Source: Streptomyces luteogriseus (GTDB taxonomy: Bacteria > Actinomycetota > Actinomycetes > Streptomycetales > Streptomycetaceae). From it: a DNA stretch of 64,000 nucleotides. Position numbers and translations under genes: made by a program. This document shows positions 15,723 to 25,199 of this stretch, piece by piece (position 1 is the first letter of the stretch; each line of letters begins with the position of its first letter). The stretch is from NCBI RefSeq assembly GCF_014205055.1, contig NZ_JACHMS010000001.1:620001-684000 (forward strand). Direction: 5' to 3'. Under the pieces are notes generated by a model. The model was not told where the DNA came from, made no database searches, and saw only the letters and a list, made by a program, of their open reading frames with translations.

Positions 15723-18103
15723 CACATCTCCTGCGCGTCCCGCCGCCCGCCGCTCCCCCGCTGACCGGCCACCTGCCGTTCACGGACGCGCCCGGCGTGC
15801 CCGACCCGATCGAGGTCGGCAGCCGCTGGCTGACCAGGGGCGGCCGCCCCTGGTTCCCGGTCTCCGGCGAGTTCCACTACTCCCGCTACCCGAACGGGGC
15901 GTGGGAGGAGGAGCTGCTGAAGATGAAGGCGGGCGGGGTGACAGCCGTCTCCTCCTACGTCATCTGGATCCACCACGAGGAGATCGAGGGGCGGGTCCGC
16001 TTCGACGGCGACCGCGACCTCCGGCGGTTCGCCGGGCTGTGCGCCCGCCACGGACTGGACTTCATCCCCAGGATCGGCCCCTGGTCCCACGCGGAGGTAC
16101 GCAACGGCGGCCTGCCCGACTGGCTCCTGGCACGGACGGCCGCCCCGCGCACCGACGACCCGGCCTACCTGTCGCCCGTACGCACCTGGTTCACGGAGAT
16201 CGCGGGGCAACTGCGGGGCCTGGAACGGGCGAGCGGCGGGCCGGTCGTCGCGATCCAGATCGAGAACGAGCTGTACGACCGGCCCGGCCACCTGCGCACG
16301 CTGAAGCGCATGGCCCAGGAGGCAGGGCTGAGCGCGCCGTTGTGGACGTCGACCGCGTGGGGCGGGGTCCGCCTCCCGGGCGAGGAACTGCTTCCGCTGT
16401 ACGGCGGCTACCCCGAGGCGTTCTGGACGGAAGCCGACGGGGGCTGGCCCGACACCTGCCGCACACACTTCTTCTTCACCCACCAGCGCGACGACGAAGC
16501 CATCGGTGCCGACCTCCGGCCCACGGGCGCGCCGGACGCCGGCACCCTGGCCGATCGATTCCCCTGGGCCACCTGCGAGTTGGGCGGCGGCATGGCGGTG
16601 GCCTACCACCGGCGGCCCCGGGTGGAGGCCGCCGACATCGGTGCCGTCGGGCTCACGAAGATCGGCTGCGGGTCGGTGTGGCAGGGCTACTACATGTTCC
16701 ACGGCGGCACGAACCCGCCCGGCGAGCTGACCTCCCTCCAGGAGTCGCACGCCACCGGCCACCCCAACGACCTGCCCGTCCTGACCTACGACTTCCAGGC
16801 CCCGCTCGGCGAGTACGGACAGCTGCGGCCCTCGTACCACGAACTGCGCCTCCAGCACCTGCTCCTGGCCGACCTGGGACACCGGATCGCGCCCATGCGG
16901 TCCGTGCTGCCCGAGCAGACGCCGACCGGGCGGCACGACCGGGACACCCTGCGCTGGGCCGTGCGGACCGACGGCACCTCCGGCTTCCTGTTCGTGATCA
17001 ACCACCAGCCGCACGAGCCGCTTCCGGACCACCCCGGCACGGCCTTCACGGTCGACTTCCCCCTCGCGCCCTCGCTGACGCTGCCGAGCACTGCCGTCAC
17101 GGTCCCCTCCGGCGCGTACTTCTGCTGGCCGCTGCGGCTGGACGTGGCCGGGCTGCGGTTGGAGTGGGCCACGGCGCAGCCCGTGTGCACCGTCGAGGCG
17201 GACGGCCGTACGGTCCTGGTGCTGGCCGCGACCGACGGCATCGCGCCCGAACTCGCCCTGGACGCGGACACGGTGGTGTCCGTGGCCGTGCCGTCCGGGG
17301 AGATCACGCCGGTCGCCGGCCGGGTCCTGGTCAGCGGGGTGCGGCCCGGCACCGACGCCCTGGTCGAGGTGGAGGCGGCCGACGGTTCGCGTGTCGGCCT
17401 GCTGGTCCTGGACCCGGCGACGGCCCGCACCGTCTACCGGGGCCCGGCGTGGGGCGCCGGGCGGCTGGTGCTGTGCGCGGACGGTGTCGTCTTCGACGAG
17501 GGCCGTGACGAGGTGCGGCTGCACAGTCCGGCCGCCGAGCCGTCGTTCGCGGTGCTGCCCGCCCCGGATGCCGCCCTGGTGGCGGAGGGAGCGCACCTAC
17601 GGCAGGCCGCAGACGGCGTTTTCACGCGCTGCACGATCGAGGCCGAGCCTCTCCTCCCGGTGACGACAGCGACCGTGACGTCCGTCAGGCCGGGCGGCAG
17701 GGCGCCCGAGCCCGTGACCGGTGTGCGGGGCCGGGCGAGCGTGCCGGCCGTTGAGGACGTGGACGCGGCGGCGGCCGAGTACCGGGTCGACGTACCGGAG
17801 GACCTGCTGCGGGACCCCGCGGGTGTGCTGCTGCGGCTGCGCTGGACGGGGGACCTGGCACGGGCCTATGTGGGCGACGTCCTGGTCGCCGACCAGTTCT
17901 ACTCGGGGCGGGTCTGGGACATCGGGCTGGACCGGCTGCCGGCCGGGACGCTGCTCACGGAGGGGCTTCGGCTGGAGGTGCTGCCGCTGGCCCGGGACGC
18001 GCCCGTGCACGTGCCGGGGCAGTCGGGTGACGCATGGCGGGAGGCGCGTGTGCTGGACGCCGCATGGGTCGTCACGCGCCGCTGGAGCGTCCGGGCCGGC
18101 TGA
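15719..18103 (+). CDS. Second GH35-family glycosidase, long form
   Basis: Protein of 794 residues, only distantly similar to its GH35 neighbour. The barrel core (about 30-430) keeps the clan-A residues: acid/base E184 in QIENELYD and nucleophile E287 in TCELGGGMAV; FHGGTNPPGELTSLQES is also present. The C-terminal half is beta-rich with a late jelly-roll (LRWTGDLARAYVGDVLVADQFY). No signal peptide. The GTG at 15719 gives a GTGA overlap with the upstream stop; GTG 15716 is possible. Translational coupling suggests both enzymes act on one substrate, perhaps different beta-galactoside linkages. Confidence 0.86.
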   Translation: MTHLLRVPPPAAPPLTGHLPFTDAPGVPDPIEVGSRWLTRGGRPWFPVSGEFHYSRYPNGAWEEELLKMKAGGVTAVSSYVIWIHHEEIEGRVRFDGDRDLRRFAGLCARHGLDFIPRIGPWSHAEVRNGGLPDWLLARTAAPRTDDPAYLSPVRTWFTEIAGQLRGLERASGGPVVAIQIENELYDRPGHLRTLKRMAQEAGLSAPLWTSTAWGGVRLPGEELLPLYGGYPEAFWTEADGGWPDTCRTHFFFTHQRDDEAIGADLRPTGAPDAGTLADRFPWATCELGGGMAVAYHRRPRVEAADIGAVGLTKIGCGSVWQGYYMFHGGTNPPGELTSLQESHATGHPNDLPVLTYDFQAPLGEYGQLRPSYHELRLQHLLLADLGHRIAPMRSVLPEQTPTGRHDRDTLRWAVRTDGTSGFLFVINHQPHEPLPDHPGTAFTVDFPLAPSLTLPSTAVTVPSGAYFCWPLRLDVAGLRLEWATAQPVCTVEADGRTVLVLAATDGIAPELALDADTVVSVAVPSGEITPVAGRVLVSGVRPGTDALVEVEAADGSRVGLLVLDPATARTVYRGPAWGAGRLVLCADGVVFDEGRDEVRLHSPAAEPSFAVLPAPDAALVAEGAHLRQAADGVFTRCTIEAEPLLPVTTATVTSVRPGGRAPEPVTGVRGRASVPAVEDVDAAAAEYRVDVPEDLLRDPAGVLLRLRWTGDLARAYVGDVLVADQFYSGRVWDIGLDRLPAGTLLTEGLRLEVLPLARDAPVHVPGQSGDAWREARVLDAAWVVTRRWSVRAG

Positions 18104-18115
18104 GACCTTCCGGGC

Positions 18116-18152
18116 ACCCGCCCGGCCTATGCTGTGCTCCTGCCGGGCGGGT
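18116..18152 (+). terminator. Hairpin between GH35 gene and LacI gene
   Basis: Perfect 11-bp stem (18116-18126 with 18142-18152) around a 15-nt loop, 13 bp after the GH35 stop and 38 bp before the LacI start. It can act as a terminator or attenuator that lowers LacI expression relative to the enzymes. No T-run. Confidence 0.6.
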
Positions 18153-18189
18153 TCAGGACCCGCCGTACCGACATCGAGGATCACCCGCC

Positions 18190-19260
18190 ATGACACCGAG
18201 CGCCCCCGACGGTCCTGTGGCCAAGGGCCGCAGCAGGCGCAACTTCGCCGGGGCGCGGCCGGTGATGGCCGACGTGGCCCGGATGGCCGGTGTCTCCAAG
18301 CAGACCGTGTCGCGGGTGCTCAACGACCATCCGGCGGTCCGTCCCGAGACGCGCGAGGCGGTCTCGCAGGCCATGCGCACGCTCGGCTACCGGCCCAGCC
18401 GCAGCGCGCGGTCCCTGGCCAGTGGCAGAACCCGGATGCTCGGGGTCATCTCCTTCGACGCCGCCCGCTACGGGCCCGCCTCGATTCTCACGGCGATCAA
18501 CACGGCTGCTCAGGAGGCCGGTTACCTCGTCAGCTCCATCGCCCTCGACACGGCCGACCGCGCCACCGTCGTCGAGGCCGTGAACCGGCTGTCGGCCGAG
18601 GGCGCGGACGGCGTGATCGCGATCGCGCCGCAGCTGTGGGTGGGCCGGGCCCTGGCGGAGACGACCGATCTGGGTACTCCCCTGGTGGTGCTGGAGAGCC
18701 CGCTCGACGACGGCACTCCCCTGGTCACCGGCGATTCCCGCACCGGTGCCCGCAAGGCCACCGAGCACCTCCTCGCCCTCGGCCACGCCACCGTGTGGCA
18801 CATCGCCGGCCCGGCCGGCTGGACCTCCGCCGACCTCCGGTTGACGAGCTGGCGGGCGACGCTCCGGGCCGCCGGTGCCGTTGTTCCGGACCCCCTCGTC
18901 GGGGACTGGAGCGCCGACTCCGGCTACGACCTGGGCCGTCGGCTGGCCCGGCGCCCGGAGGTGACGGCGGTGTTCGCCTCCAACGACCAGATGGCGCTGG
19001 GCCTGCTGCACGCCCTGCACGAGTCGGGGCGGTCCGTCCCCGGGGACGTCAGCGTCGTCGGCTACGACGACATCCCCGAGGCGGCGCACTTCCTGCCGCC
19101 GCTGACCACCGTCCGCACCGACTTCGCGGAGATCGGCACCCGTTCGCTGCGCCTCCTCCTGGACCGGATCGACGGCCCGGGCTGGCATCCCCGCGCCGAC
19201 ACCCTCGTGCCCGTGGATCTGGTGACGCGGGCCAGCAGCGGTCCCCCACCGGTGCGCTGA
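18190..19260 (+). CDS. LacI-family transcriptional regulator of MFS-GH35 cluster
   Basis: Repressor of 356 residues. DNA-binding domain at about 26-75 (MADVARMAGVSKQTVSRVLNDHPAVRPET), preceded by a basic 25-residue tail, then a sugar-binding effector domain (LGVISFDAARYGP, VVGYDDIPEAAHFLPPLTTVR). It follows the GH35 genes on the same strand after a hairpin. The perfect palindrome at 12642-12669 is the most likely operator. It converges on the ATPase gene with a 9-bp gap. Confidence 0.92.
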   Translation: MTPSAPDGPVAKGRSRRNFAGARPVMADVARMAGVSKQTVSRVLNDHPAVRPETREAVSQAMRTLGYRPSRSARSLASGRTRMLGVISFDAARYGPASILTAINTAAQEAGYLVSSIALDTADRATVVEAVNRLSAEGADGVIAIAPQLWVGRALAETTDLGTPLVVLESPLDDGTPLVTGDSRTGARKATEHLLALGHATVWHIAGPAGWTSADLRLTSWRATLRAAGAVVPDPLVGDWSADSGYDLGRRLARRPEVTAVFASNDQMALGLLHALHESGRSVPGDVSVVGYDDIPEAAHFLPPLTTVRTDFAEIGTRSLRLLLDRIDGPGWHPRADTLVPVDLVTRASSGPPPVR

Positions 19261-19269
19261 GGGCGCTCG

Positions 19270-21237
19270 TCAGCCGCTCTCCCCGGCGGCGGCCCGCTGC
19301 CAGGCCCCCTCCCTCAGCAGCCGCAGCCCGTTCAGGCCGACCAGGACCGTGGAGCCCTCGTGGCCCGCGACGCCCAACGGCAGCGGCAGGTCACCGGCCA
19401 GGTCCCAGACGACGAGTCCGGCGATGAACACACCGGCGATCACGAGGTTCTGCACGACCAGTCGGCGGGCGCGGCGGGACAGGGCGACCGTGGCGGGGAC
19501 CGCGGCGAGTTCGTCGCGCACGATGACGGCGTCCGCGGTCTCCAGGGCCAGGTCGGAGCCGGCCCGGCCCATGGCGATCCCGGTGTGCGCGGCGGCCAGG
19601 GCGGGTGCGTCGTTGACGCCGTCCCCGACGACCAGCACCTTGCGGCCCGCGCTCTCCATCTCCCGGACGGCGTCCAGCTTGTCCTGCGGCAGGAGCCCGG
19701 CGCGTACGTCGTCGATGCCGGCCTCGTCGGCGAGGTGCGCGGCGGCCCGGGGATTGTCGCCGGTGAGGAGCACCGGGGCGCTGCCGGTGAGCCGGGCGAG
19801 GGAGGCGACCGTGGCGGCGGCATCCGGGCGCAGCCGGTCGGCGATGCCGAGCAGACCGGCGGGGACACCGTCGACGACGACCAGGACGGCGGTACGGCCG
19901 GACTCCTCAAGTTCCGCGGCCGTGCCGTCGGTGTCGTCCAGCAGCCGGGCCGGTGCTCCCACCGCGACCGTACGGCCGTCGACGACGGCGGTGACCCCCA
20001 CGCCGGGCGCGGACGTGAAGTCCTGCGCATCGGGCAGGTCGAGGCCGCGCCCGCGGGCGGCGTCCACCACCGCCCGGGCCAGCGGGTGCTCACTGGGCCG
20101 CTCGGCGGCGGCCGCCAGCGTCAGCAACGCGCGCTCGTCCAGGCCGGTTCCGGGCAGTGGCCGCACGTCGGTGACCCGCGGGCTGCCCTCGGTGAGCGTG
20201 CCGGTCTTGTCCAGGGCGACCGCGTCCACCTGGCCGAGCCGCTCCATCACCACGGCCGACTTCACCAGCACGCCGTGCCGCCCGGCGTTGGCGATGGCCG
20301 ACAGCAGGGGCGGCATGGTGGCCAGCACGACCGCGCACGGGGAGGCGACGATCATGAACGTCATGGCGCGCAGCAGCGCGTCGGTGAGCTGCGCGCCGAA
20401 GGCGAGCGGCACCAGAAAGACGGCCAGGGTCGCGGCCACCATGCCCAGCGAGTAGCGCTGTTCGACCTTCTCGATGAACAACTGCGTGGGCGCCTTCGTC
20501 TCGGACGCCTCCTGCACCATGCGGACGATACGGGCGATCACCGAGTCGGACGCGTCGCGCTCGACCCGGACACGCAGCGCGCCGGTGCCGTTGACGGTGC
20601 CCGCGAAGACCTCGTCGCCCCGCTCCTTCGGCACGGGCAGCGGCTCCCCGGTGATGGTCGCCTGGTCCACCTCGCTCGCCCCGTCCAGTACCCGGCCGTC
20701 GGCGCCGACGCGCTCCCCGGGGCGTACGAGGACGAGGTCGCCGACCGTCAGTTCCTCCACGGAGACGGCCTGTTCACCGCCGTGGGGGCTCAGACGGGTG
20801 GCCGTTGCGGGGGCCAGGTCGAGCAGCCCCCGGACGGAGTCGGCGGTGCGGGCGGTGGCCAGTGCCTCCAGCGCGCCCGAGGTGGCGAAGATGACGATGA
20901 GCAGGGCGCCGTCCATCACCTGCCCGATCGCGGCGGCGCCCAGTGCGGCGACGACCATCAGCAGGTCGACGTCGAGCGTGCGGTCCTTGAGCGCCTTGAG
21001 CCCCTCCCACCCCGGCTCCCAGCCACCCGTGACGTACGACAGGGCGTACAGCGGTCCCCAGGTCCAGGCCGGGGCGCCGGTCAGCTGCAGGGGCAGCGCG
21101 AGCAGGAAGAGGACGGTGGCCGCGGCGGCCCAGCGTGCCTCGGGGAGGGCGAGGACGCGGGTACGCCGCCGGGCCACCGGGCCGGTGCGTGCGGGCTTCG
21201 CCCGCTCGACCGGCTGCGGCGTGAGCGTGGAGGTCAT
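19270..21237 (-). CDS. P1B-4-type heavy-metal transporting P-type ATPase
   Basis: Metal-efflux ATPase of 655 residues. Actuator TGE (about 196-198), phosphorylation site DKTGTLTEG with D343, and nucleotide-domain HP of ERPSEHPLARAV are all present. The membrane metal site is SPC (299-301, MIVASPCAVVLATMPP) rather than CPC, and the C-terminal helix has HEGST (from about H626). SPC with HEGxT defines the P1B-4 subgroup (CoaT/CtpD; Co, Ni, Fe or Zn). No N-terminal CXXC domain, as usual for P1B-4. It is followed at 21286-21305 by an ArsR/SmtB-like operator, but no regulator gene is adjacent. Confidence 0.9.
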   Translation of the reverse strand: MTSTLTPQPVERAKPARTGPVARRRTRVLALPEARWAAAATVLFLLALPLQLTGAPAWTWGPLYALSYVTGGWEPGWEGLKALKDRTLDVDLLMVVAALGAAAIGQVMDGALLIVIFATSGALEALATARTADSVRGLLDLAPATATRLSPHGGEQAVSVEELTVGDLVLVRPGERVGADGRVLDGASEVDQATITGEPLPVPKERGDEVFAGTVNGTGALRVRVERDASDSVIARIVRMVQEASETKAPTQLFIEKVEQRYSLGMVAATLAVFLVPLAFGAQLTDALLRAMTFMIVASPCAVVLATMPPLLSAIANAGRHGVLVKSAVVMERLGQVDAVALDKTGTLTEGSPRVTDVRPLPGTGLDERALLTLAAAAERPSEHPLARAVVDAARGRGLDLPDAQDFTSAPGVGVTAVVDGRTVAVGAPARLLDDTDGTAAELEESGRTAVLVVVDGVPAGLLGIADRLRPDAAATVASLARLTGSAPVLLTGDNPRAAAHLADEAGIDDVRAGLLPQDKLDAVREMESAGRKVLVVGDGVNDAPALAAAHTGIAMGRAGSDLALETADAVIVRDELAAVPATVALSRRARRLVVQNLVIAGVFIAGLVVWDLAGDLPLPLGVAGHEGSTVLVGLNGLRLLREGAWQRAAAGESG

Positions 21238-21285
21238 CGAGGGTCCTTCTGGCGGGGGCGCATGGCCTCCTCACCATACAGGAAC

Positions 21286-21305
21286 ACATGAAGACTGATT
21301 CATGT
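21286..21305. promoter_or_regulatory. ArsR/SmtB-like operator upstream of the metal ATPase
   Basis: ACATGAAGACTGATTCATGT has 7-bp perfect arms (ACATGAA/TTCATGT) around six bases, resembling the ATGAA-N-TTCAT operators of metal-sensing ArsR/SmtB repressors. It lies 49 bp upstream of the ATPase start codon and is AT-rich against its surroundings. No ArsR gene is adjacent. Confidence 0.62.
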
Positions 21306-21307
21306 CT

Positions 21308-21538
21308 TCATTCCCTCACCCTCCCGTCCGGTGGTGCGGGCGGTCCGCGCAGCCTGTCCTTCGCCTTGTAGTAGGCACCGCCGAACGGCAGGCACCACGC
21401 GGTGCCGTTGTAGAGGACCGGGACCTTCGGGAAGCCGAGGCCGCGCAGCGGGTTGGCCTCCGGGCGGCCGTCCATCATCTCGGCGACCGCGCGGCCCATG
21501 GAGGTGGCCATCTGGACGCCGTGGCCGCAGTAACCCAT
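21308..21538 (-). pseudogene. C-terminal fragment of a DadA/PuuB-like FAD amine oxidase
   Basis: About 76 residues (MGYCGHGVQMATSMGRAVAEMMDGRPEA...) match the C-terminal FAD-binding end of glycine/D-amino-acid-type oxidases; GYCGHGVQMAT is the segment that contacts the flavin. The dinucleotide-binding N-terminus is absent and upstream sequence runs into the ALDH fragment. It is a remnant, and shows that the left edge of the amine-catabolic island has been cut. Confidence 0.7.
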
Positions 21539-21649
21539 GGAGCAGGAGAGGCCGTCGGCCTCGCCCGCGTGCGGGAGGCGGTCCGGAAGCGCGGCGCCGG
21601 GCAGAATCCCGGCTCGGAGGGCCGAGGCGTGCCGCTGCCCCCTCCACCG

Positions 21650-22264
21650 CTAGCGCACGGGCACGGCCACGTACTGGCACTCCAGGAACTCGTCGATCCC
21701 GACCCGGCCGCCCTCGCGTCCGAGTCCCGACTGCTTGACCCCGCCGAAGGGGGCTGCCGGGTTGGAGACGAGACCGGTGTTCAGACCGACCATGCCCACC
21801 TCCAGGCCTTCGCTGACGCGCAGGCCCCGGTCCAGCCCCTGGGTGAAGACGTAGCCGACCAGTCCCCAGGGCGTGTCGTTGGCGCGGCGCAGGACCTCGC
21901 CCTCGTCGTCGAAGGTGAGGATCGCGGCGACCGGGCCGAAGATCTCCGTGTCCATCAGCCGGCTCGCGGAGTCGACACCGGCCAGCACGGTCGGCGGATA
22001 GAAGTTGCCGGGCCCTTCCGGCCTCCGACCGCCCACGAGCACCTCGGCGCCACGCTCGACCGCGTCGGCGACCAGCTCCTCCACCTTGGCGCGTCCGTTG
22101 GCGTCGATCAGCGGGCCGACGTCCACGCCGTCGCGGGTGCCGGGCCCCACCACGAGCGCGCCCATCCGCTCGGCGAGTCGTCGCCCGAACTCGTCGGCCA
22201 CCGACCGGTGCACGAAGAAGCGGTTCGCGGCCGTGCGGGCCTCGCCCATGTTGCGGTGTGCGAG
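21650..22264 (-). pseudogene. C-terminal part of succinate-semialdehyde dehydrogenase (GabD-like), truncated
   Basis: About 200 residues match the C-terminal 40 percent of GabD-type aldehyde dehydrogenases (RNMGEARTAANRFFVH ... FYPPTVL ... EIFGPVAAI ... GLNTGLVSNPAAPFGGVKQSGLGREGG). In homologues the catalytic Cys is in this RNxGEACTAAN region; here the segment reads GEARTAAN, so the Cys is Arg. Everything upstream of RNMG is missing on this strand. Immediately adjacent on the opposite strand is a short inverted piece of the preceding region. It cannot encode an active enzyme. Confidence 0.8.
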
Positions 22265-22325
22265 CCGCTGCTGCGCGGCGGCCGGATCCGCAAGCTGTCC
22301 TTCACGGGCTCCACCGCCTCGGCCA
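22256..22325 (+). pseudogene. Inverted fragment of the same ALDH (RKLSFTGST region)
   Basis: Read on the plus strand this stretch gives EPLLRGGRIRKLSFTGSTAS, the conserved ALDH segment that precedes the catalytic Glu (homologues read RKLSFTGST). It abuts the minus-strand C-terminal fragment head to head, so the original gene was broken and a part inverted. Nothing recognisable follows until 22529. Confidence 0.6.
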
Positions 22326-22528
22326 GGGCAGGGACCTTCTCGTCCCCAGCCCTGCGCCTTCAGCTGGAACGAGCCGGATGCCGCTGGACCTGGGGTGGGC
22401 GAATCGCCCTACGACACAGCAGATCGGCATGCCGTGTGGTCGTTGTGGCATGGAGCAGGTGACAGGCACAGAAGCGAGGCTCTGAGCAGCCGCACCGTGA
22501 AGGGGGCGGACTGTGAAGGAGCGATCTC

Positions 22529-23617
22529 ATGGGCCGATACGATCTCGCCCTCATCGGATTCGGCGGCGTCAATCGCGCGCTTGCCGAGCTCATATCCCAG
22601 AGCGGGGACCGCCTGGCCGGGGAACTGGGTTTCGCCCTGCGGGTGGTGGCGATCACCGATCTGCGGGCCGGTTCCCTGGTGGACACCGACGGCATCGATC
22701 TGACGCCGCTACTGGCCGCCGAGCCCGGGGAGCTGAGCTTCGCGGGCCTTGCCGGCGGCAGCGCTGATCCGCGCAACGAGTGGGTGATCCGCGAGGTGCC
22801 GGCCGACATCGTCGTGGAGGCGACGTTCACCAACCCCAGCGACGGCGAGCCCGCCCTCTCCCATGTGCGTTGGGCCCTGGAATCGGGCAAGCACGTGTGC
22901 ACCACCAACAAGGGACCGGTCGCGCTCGCCGGCCGGGCGCTGAAGCGGCTGGCCGCCGAGCGTGGTGTCAGCTTCGAGTTCGAGGGCTCGGTACTCAGCG
23001 GCACCCCCATCCTGCGCACCGCCGAGCGCATGTTCGGCGGCCTGGAGATCACCGGCGTCCAGAGCATCATGAACGGCACCTCGAACTACATCCTGGGCCG
23101 TCTCGAAGTGGGCATCGAGCTTTCGGCGGCCATCGCCGAAGCCCAGGAGCTCGGGTACGCCGAAGCCGATCCCACCGCGGACATCGAAGGCCACGACGTC
23201 CAGCTCAAGGTCATGATCCTGGCCAACGAGGTCCTCGGCGCCGACCTGCGCCGCGAGGACGTCTTCCGCGAGGGAATCTCCGCGATCACCCCCCACGAGG
23301 TGCGGGACGCCGCCTCGAAGGGGCTGCGCTGGAAGCTGGTCGGCTCCGCCACCCGCCACGAGGACGGCAGCGTCGATGCCCGCGTCGCCCCGCTCGCCCT
23401 GCCCGCCGATCACCCGCTCGCGGGGATCTCCGGTCCGGTCAACGCGGTCGCCTTCCACACCGACCTCCTCGGCACCGTCACGGTCTGCGGGCCGGGCGCC
23501 GGCCGCGTCGAGACCGCCTACGCCCTGCTGTCGGACATCATCGCCATCCACCAGCGCCACGCGGACGACGAGACCGCCCCCGTCCGCCGCGTTCTCCAGG
23601 AGACTCACCGTGTCTGA
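22529..23617 (+). CDS. Homoserine dehydrogenase-like NAD(P)-dependent oxidoreductase
   Basis: Protein of 362 residues with an N-terminal Rossmann domain ([15 protein letters not shown]) and the homoserine dehydrogenase catalytic domain ([37 protein letters not shown], in which conserved Lys and Glu/Asp lie). It lacks the C-terminal ACT domain of biosynthetic Hom. A good Shine-Dalgarno (GAAGGAG) precedes the ATG. Its stop overlaps the start of the aldehyde dehydrogenase by 8 bp, so the pair is coupled. The coupling to an ALDH suggests alcohol to aldehyde to acid conversion of an amino-alcohol-like substrate rather than threonine biosynthesis; this is inference. Confidence 0.82.
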   Translation: MGRYDLALIGFGGVNRALAELISQSGDRLAGELGFALRVVAITDLRAGSLVDTDGIDLTPLLAAEPGELSFAGLAGGSADPRNEWVIREVPADIVVEATFTNPSDGEPALSHVRWALESGKHVCTTNKGPVALAGRALKRLAAERGVSFEFEGSVLSGTPILRTAERMFGGLEITGVQSIMNGTSNYILGRLEVGIELSAAIAEAQELGYAEADPTADIEGHDVQLKVMILANEVLGADLRREDVFREGISAITPHEVRDAASKGLRWKLVGSATRHEDGSVDARVAPLALPADHPLAGISGPVNAVAFHTDLLGTVTVCGPGAGRVETAYALLSDIIAIHQRHADDETAPVRRVLQETHRV

Positions 23618-25040
23618 TACCGCCGTACCCCCCGGCCTCGAACTGGGCACCGACACCACGGCCGTGCACAACCCCTACACCGGCGAGGTCATCGCCTCGG
23701 TGCCCACCGTCGACGCCACCGCCATCGGCAGCATCCTGCAGCAGGCCAGGTGCGGGCGCCGCACCGCGGCCGCGCTCTCCCGCGCCTCCCGGGCCGCGGT
23801 CCTGGAACGCGCCGCCCGTCTGATCGAGCGGCGCGCCGAGTCCTTCGCCCAGCTGATCGTCAGCGAGGCCGGCAAGACCATCGCCCAGGCCCGCAACGAA
23901 GTCGCCCGCGCGGTCAACACCCTCTCCCTGTCCGCGGCCGAGGCACGGCGCAACGCCGGCGAGGTCATCCCCTTCGACTCCTATGAGGGTTCGGAGAAGC
24001 GGCAGGGCTGGTTCACCCGTGAGCCCCTGGGCATCATCGCCGCGATCACCCCGTACAACGACCCCCTCAACCTGGTCGCCCACAAGCTCGGCCCGGCCAT
24101 CGCCGGCGGCAACGCTGTCATCCTCAAACCGTCCGCGCTGACGCCGCTGTCCGCGCTGCGCCTGGTCGACACCCTCATCGAGGCAGGCCTGCCCGAGGAG
24201 ATCGTCACCGTCGTCAACGGCGATGCCGGCCTCGCCGCCGTGCTCGTGGCCGCCCCCGACGTGCGCATGGTGTCCTTCACCGGCGGCTTCACCACCGGCG
24301 AGGCCATATCCCGCACGGCCGGCCTGAAGAAGCTCGCCATGGACCTGGGCGGCAACTCCCCGGTCATCGTCATGGACGACGCCGACCTGGACGAGGCCGT
24401 GGCCTGCTGTGTCTCCGGCGCGTTCTGGGCCGCGGGCCAGAACTGCGTCGGCACCCAGCGGATCCTGATCGCCCGCCAGGTCTACGAGCGTTTCCGCGAC
24501 GCGTTCGTCGCCCGCACCAAGCTGCTGCGCGTCGGCGACCCGCTCGACGAGCGCACCGACGTCGGCCCCATGATCACCCAGGAGGCCGCTGCCGCCACCC
24601 GGGCCAAGGTCGACACGGCGGTGGCCGAGGGGTCGGTGCTGCTGTGCGGCAACGACGTCACCGGCACCCTGTGCACGCCGACCGTCCTGGAAGACGTCCC
24701 GGCGACCTGCTCGATCTGGCAGGAGGAGGTGTTCGCCCCGGTCGTCGTGCTGCAGCCGTTCACGTCCTTCGAGGATGCCATCGAGCAGGCCAACGCCATC
24801 GACTACAGCCTCCACGCGGGCATCTTCACCTCGCGCCTGGACCGCGCCCTGACCGCGGCCCGGCTGCTGGAAGCAGGCGGAGTCATGATCAACGACTCGT
24901 CCGACTACCGCCTCGACGCCATGCCGTTCGGCGGGTTCAAGTACGGCAGCATGGGCCGCGAAGGCGTGCACTTCGCCTTCGAGGAGATGACCCAGCCCAA
25001 GGTCGTCTGCGTCAACCACATCAGCGAAGTGGTTCAATGA
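23610..25040 (+). CDS. NAD(P)-dependent aldehyde dehydrogenase
   Basis: ALDH of 476 residues with intact fold: [14 protein letters not shown], coenzyme Lys173 in [17 protein letters not shown], catalytic Cys279 in GQNCVGTQR, and the C-terminal [14 protein letters not shown]. The position usually held by the general-base Glu reads Asp (D245 in AMDLGGNSP), as in some GapN/phosphonoacetaldehyde-type branches. The start is GTG 23610, overlapping the upstream gene. Likely oxidises the aldehyde produced by the coupled dehydrogenase. The substrate is not determinable from sequence. Confidence 0.87.
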   Translation: MSDTAVPPGLELGTDTTAVHNPYTGEVIASVPTVDATAIGSILQQARCGRRTAAALSRASRAAVLERAARLIERRAESFAQLIVSEAGKTIAQARNEVARAVNTLSLSAAEARRNAGEVIPFDSYEGSEKRQGWFTREPLGIIAAITPYNDPLNLVAHKLGPAIAGGNAVILKPSALTPLSALRLVDTLIEAGLPEEIVTVVNGDAGLAAVLVAAPDVRMVSFTGGFTTGEAISRTAGLKKLAMDLGGNSPVIVMDDADLDEAVACCVSGAFWAAGQNCVGTQRILIARQVYERFRDAFVARTKLLRVGDPLDERTDVGPMITQEAAAATRAKVDTAVAEGSVLLCGNDVTGTLCTPTVLEDVPATCSIWQEEVFAPVVVLQPFTSFEDAIEQANAIDYSLHAGIFTSRLDRALTAARLLEAGGVMINDSSDYRLDAMPFGGFKYGSMGREGVHFAFEEMTQPKVVCVNHISEVVQ

Positions 25041-25114
25041 CCGCCTTCCGTACCGAGCACGAACGCCTGGACCGCTGGAGCCGGAAGTCGATCGGCAGAC
25101 CGACCATCGGCTGA
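25037..25114 (+). pseudogene. 25-codon stub of a third operon gene
   Basis: An ATG overlaps the ALDH stop as ATGA and opens a short frame ([18 protein letters not shown]...) that ends after 25 codons. The overlap suggests a genuine downstream cistron that was truncated by the rearrangement bringing in the permease remnant that follows. The product family is not recognisable from so few residues. Confidence 0.4.
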
Positions 25115-25199
25115 TGTGGCGGCGTCGTACAACCGACTGGGGTTCCGTTCGCCCGGCACTGACCTTGTCCTCCCCCTGCACACCTCTCCTACGGGACCG

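Noticed and set aside
15566..17596. Long minus-strand frame opposite the GH35 genes
   Set aside because: Shadow frame with no domain; both GH35 genes on the plus strand have catalytic motifs and coupled starts.
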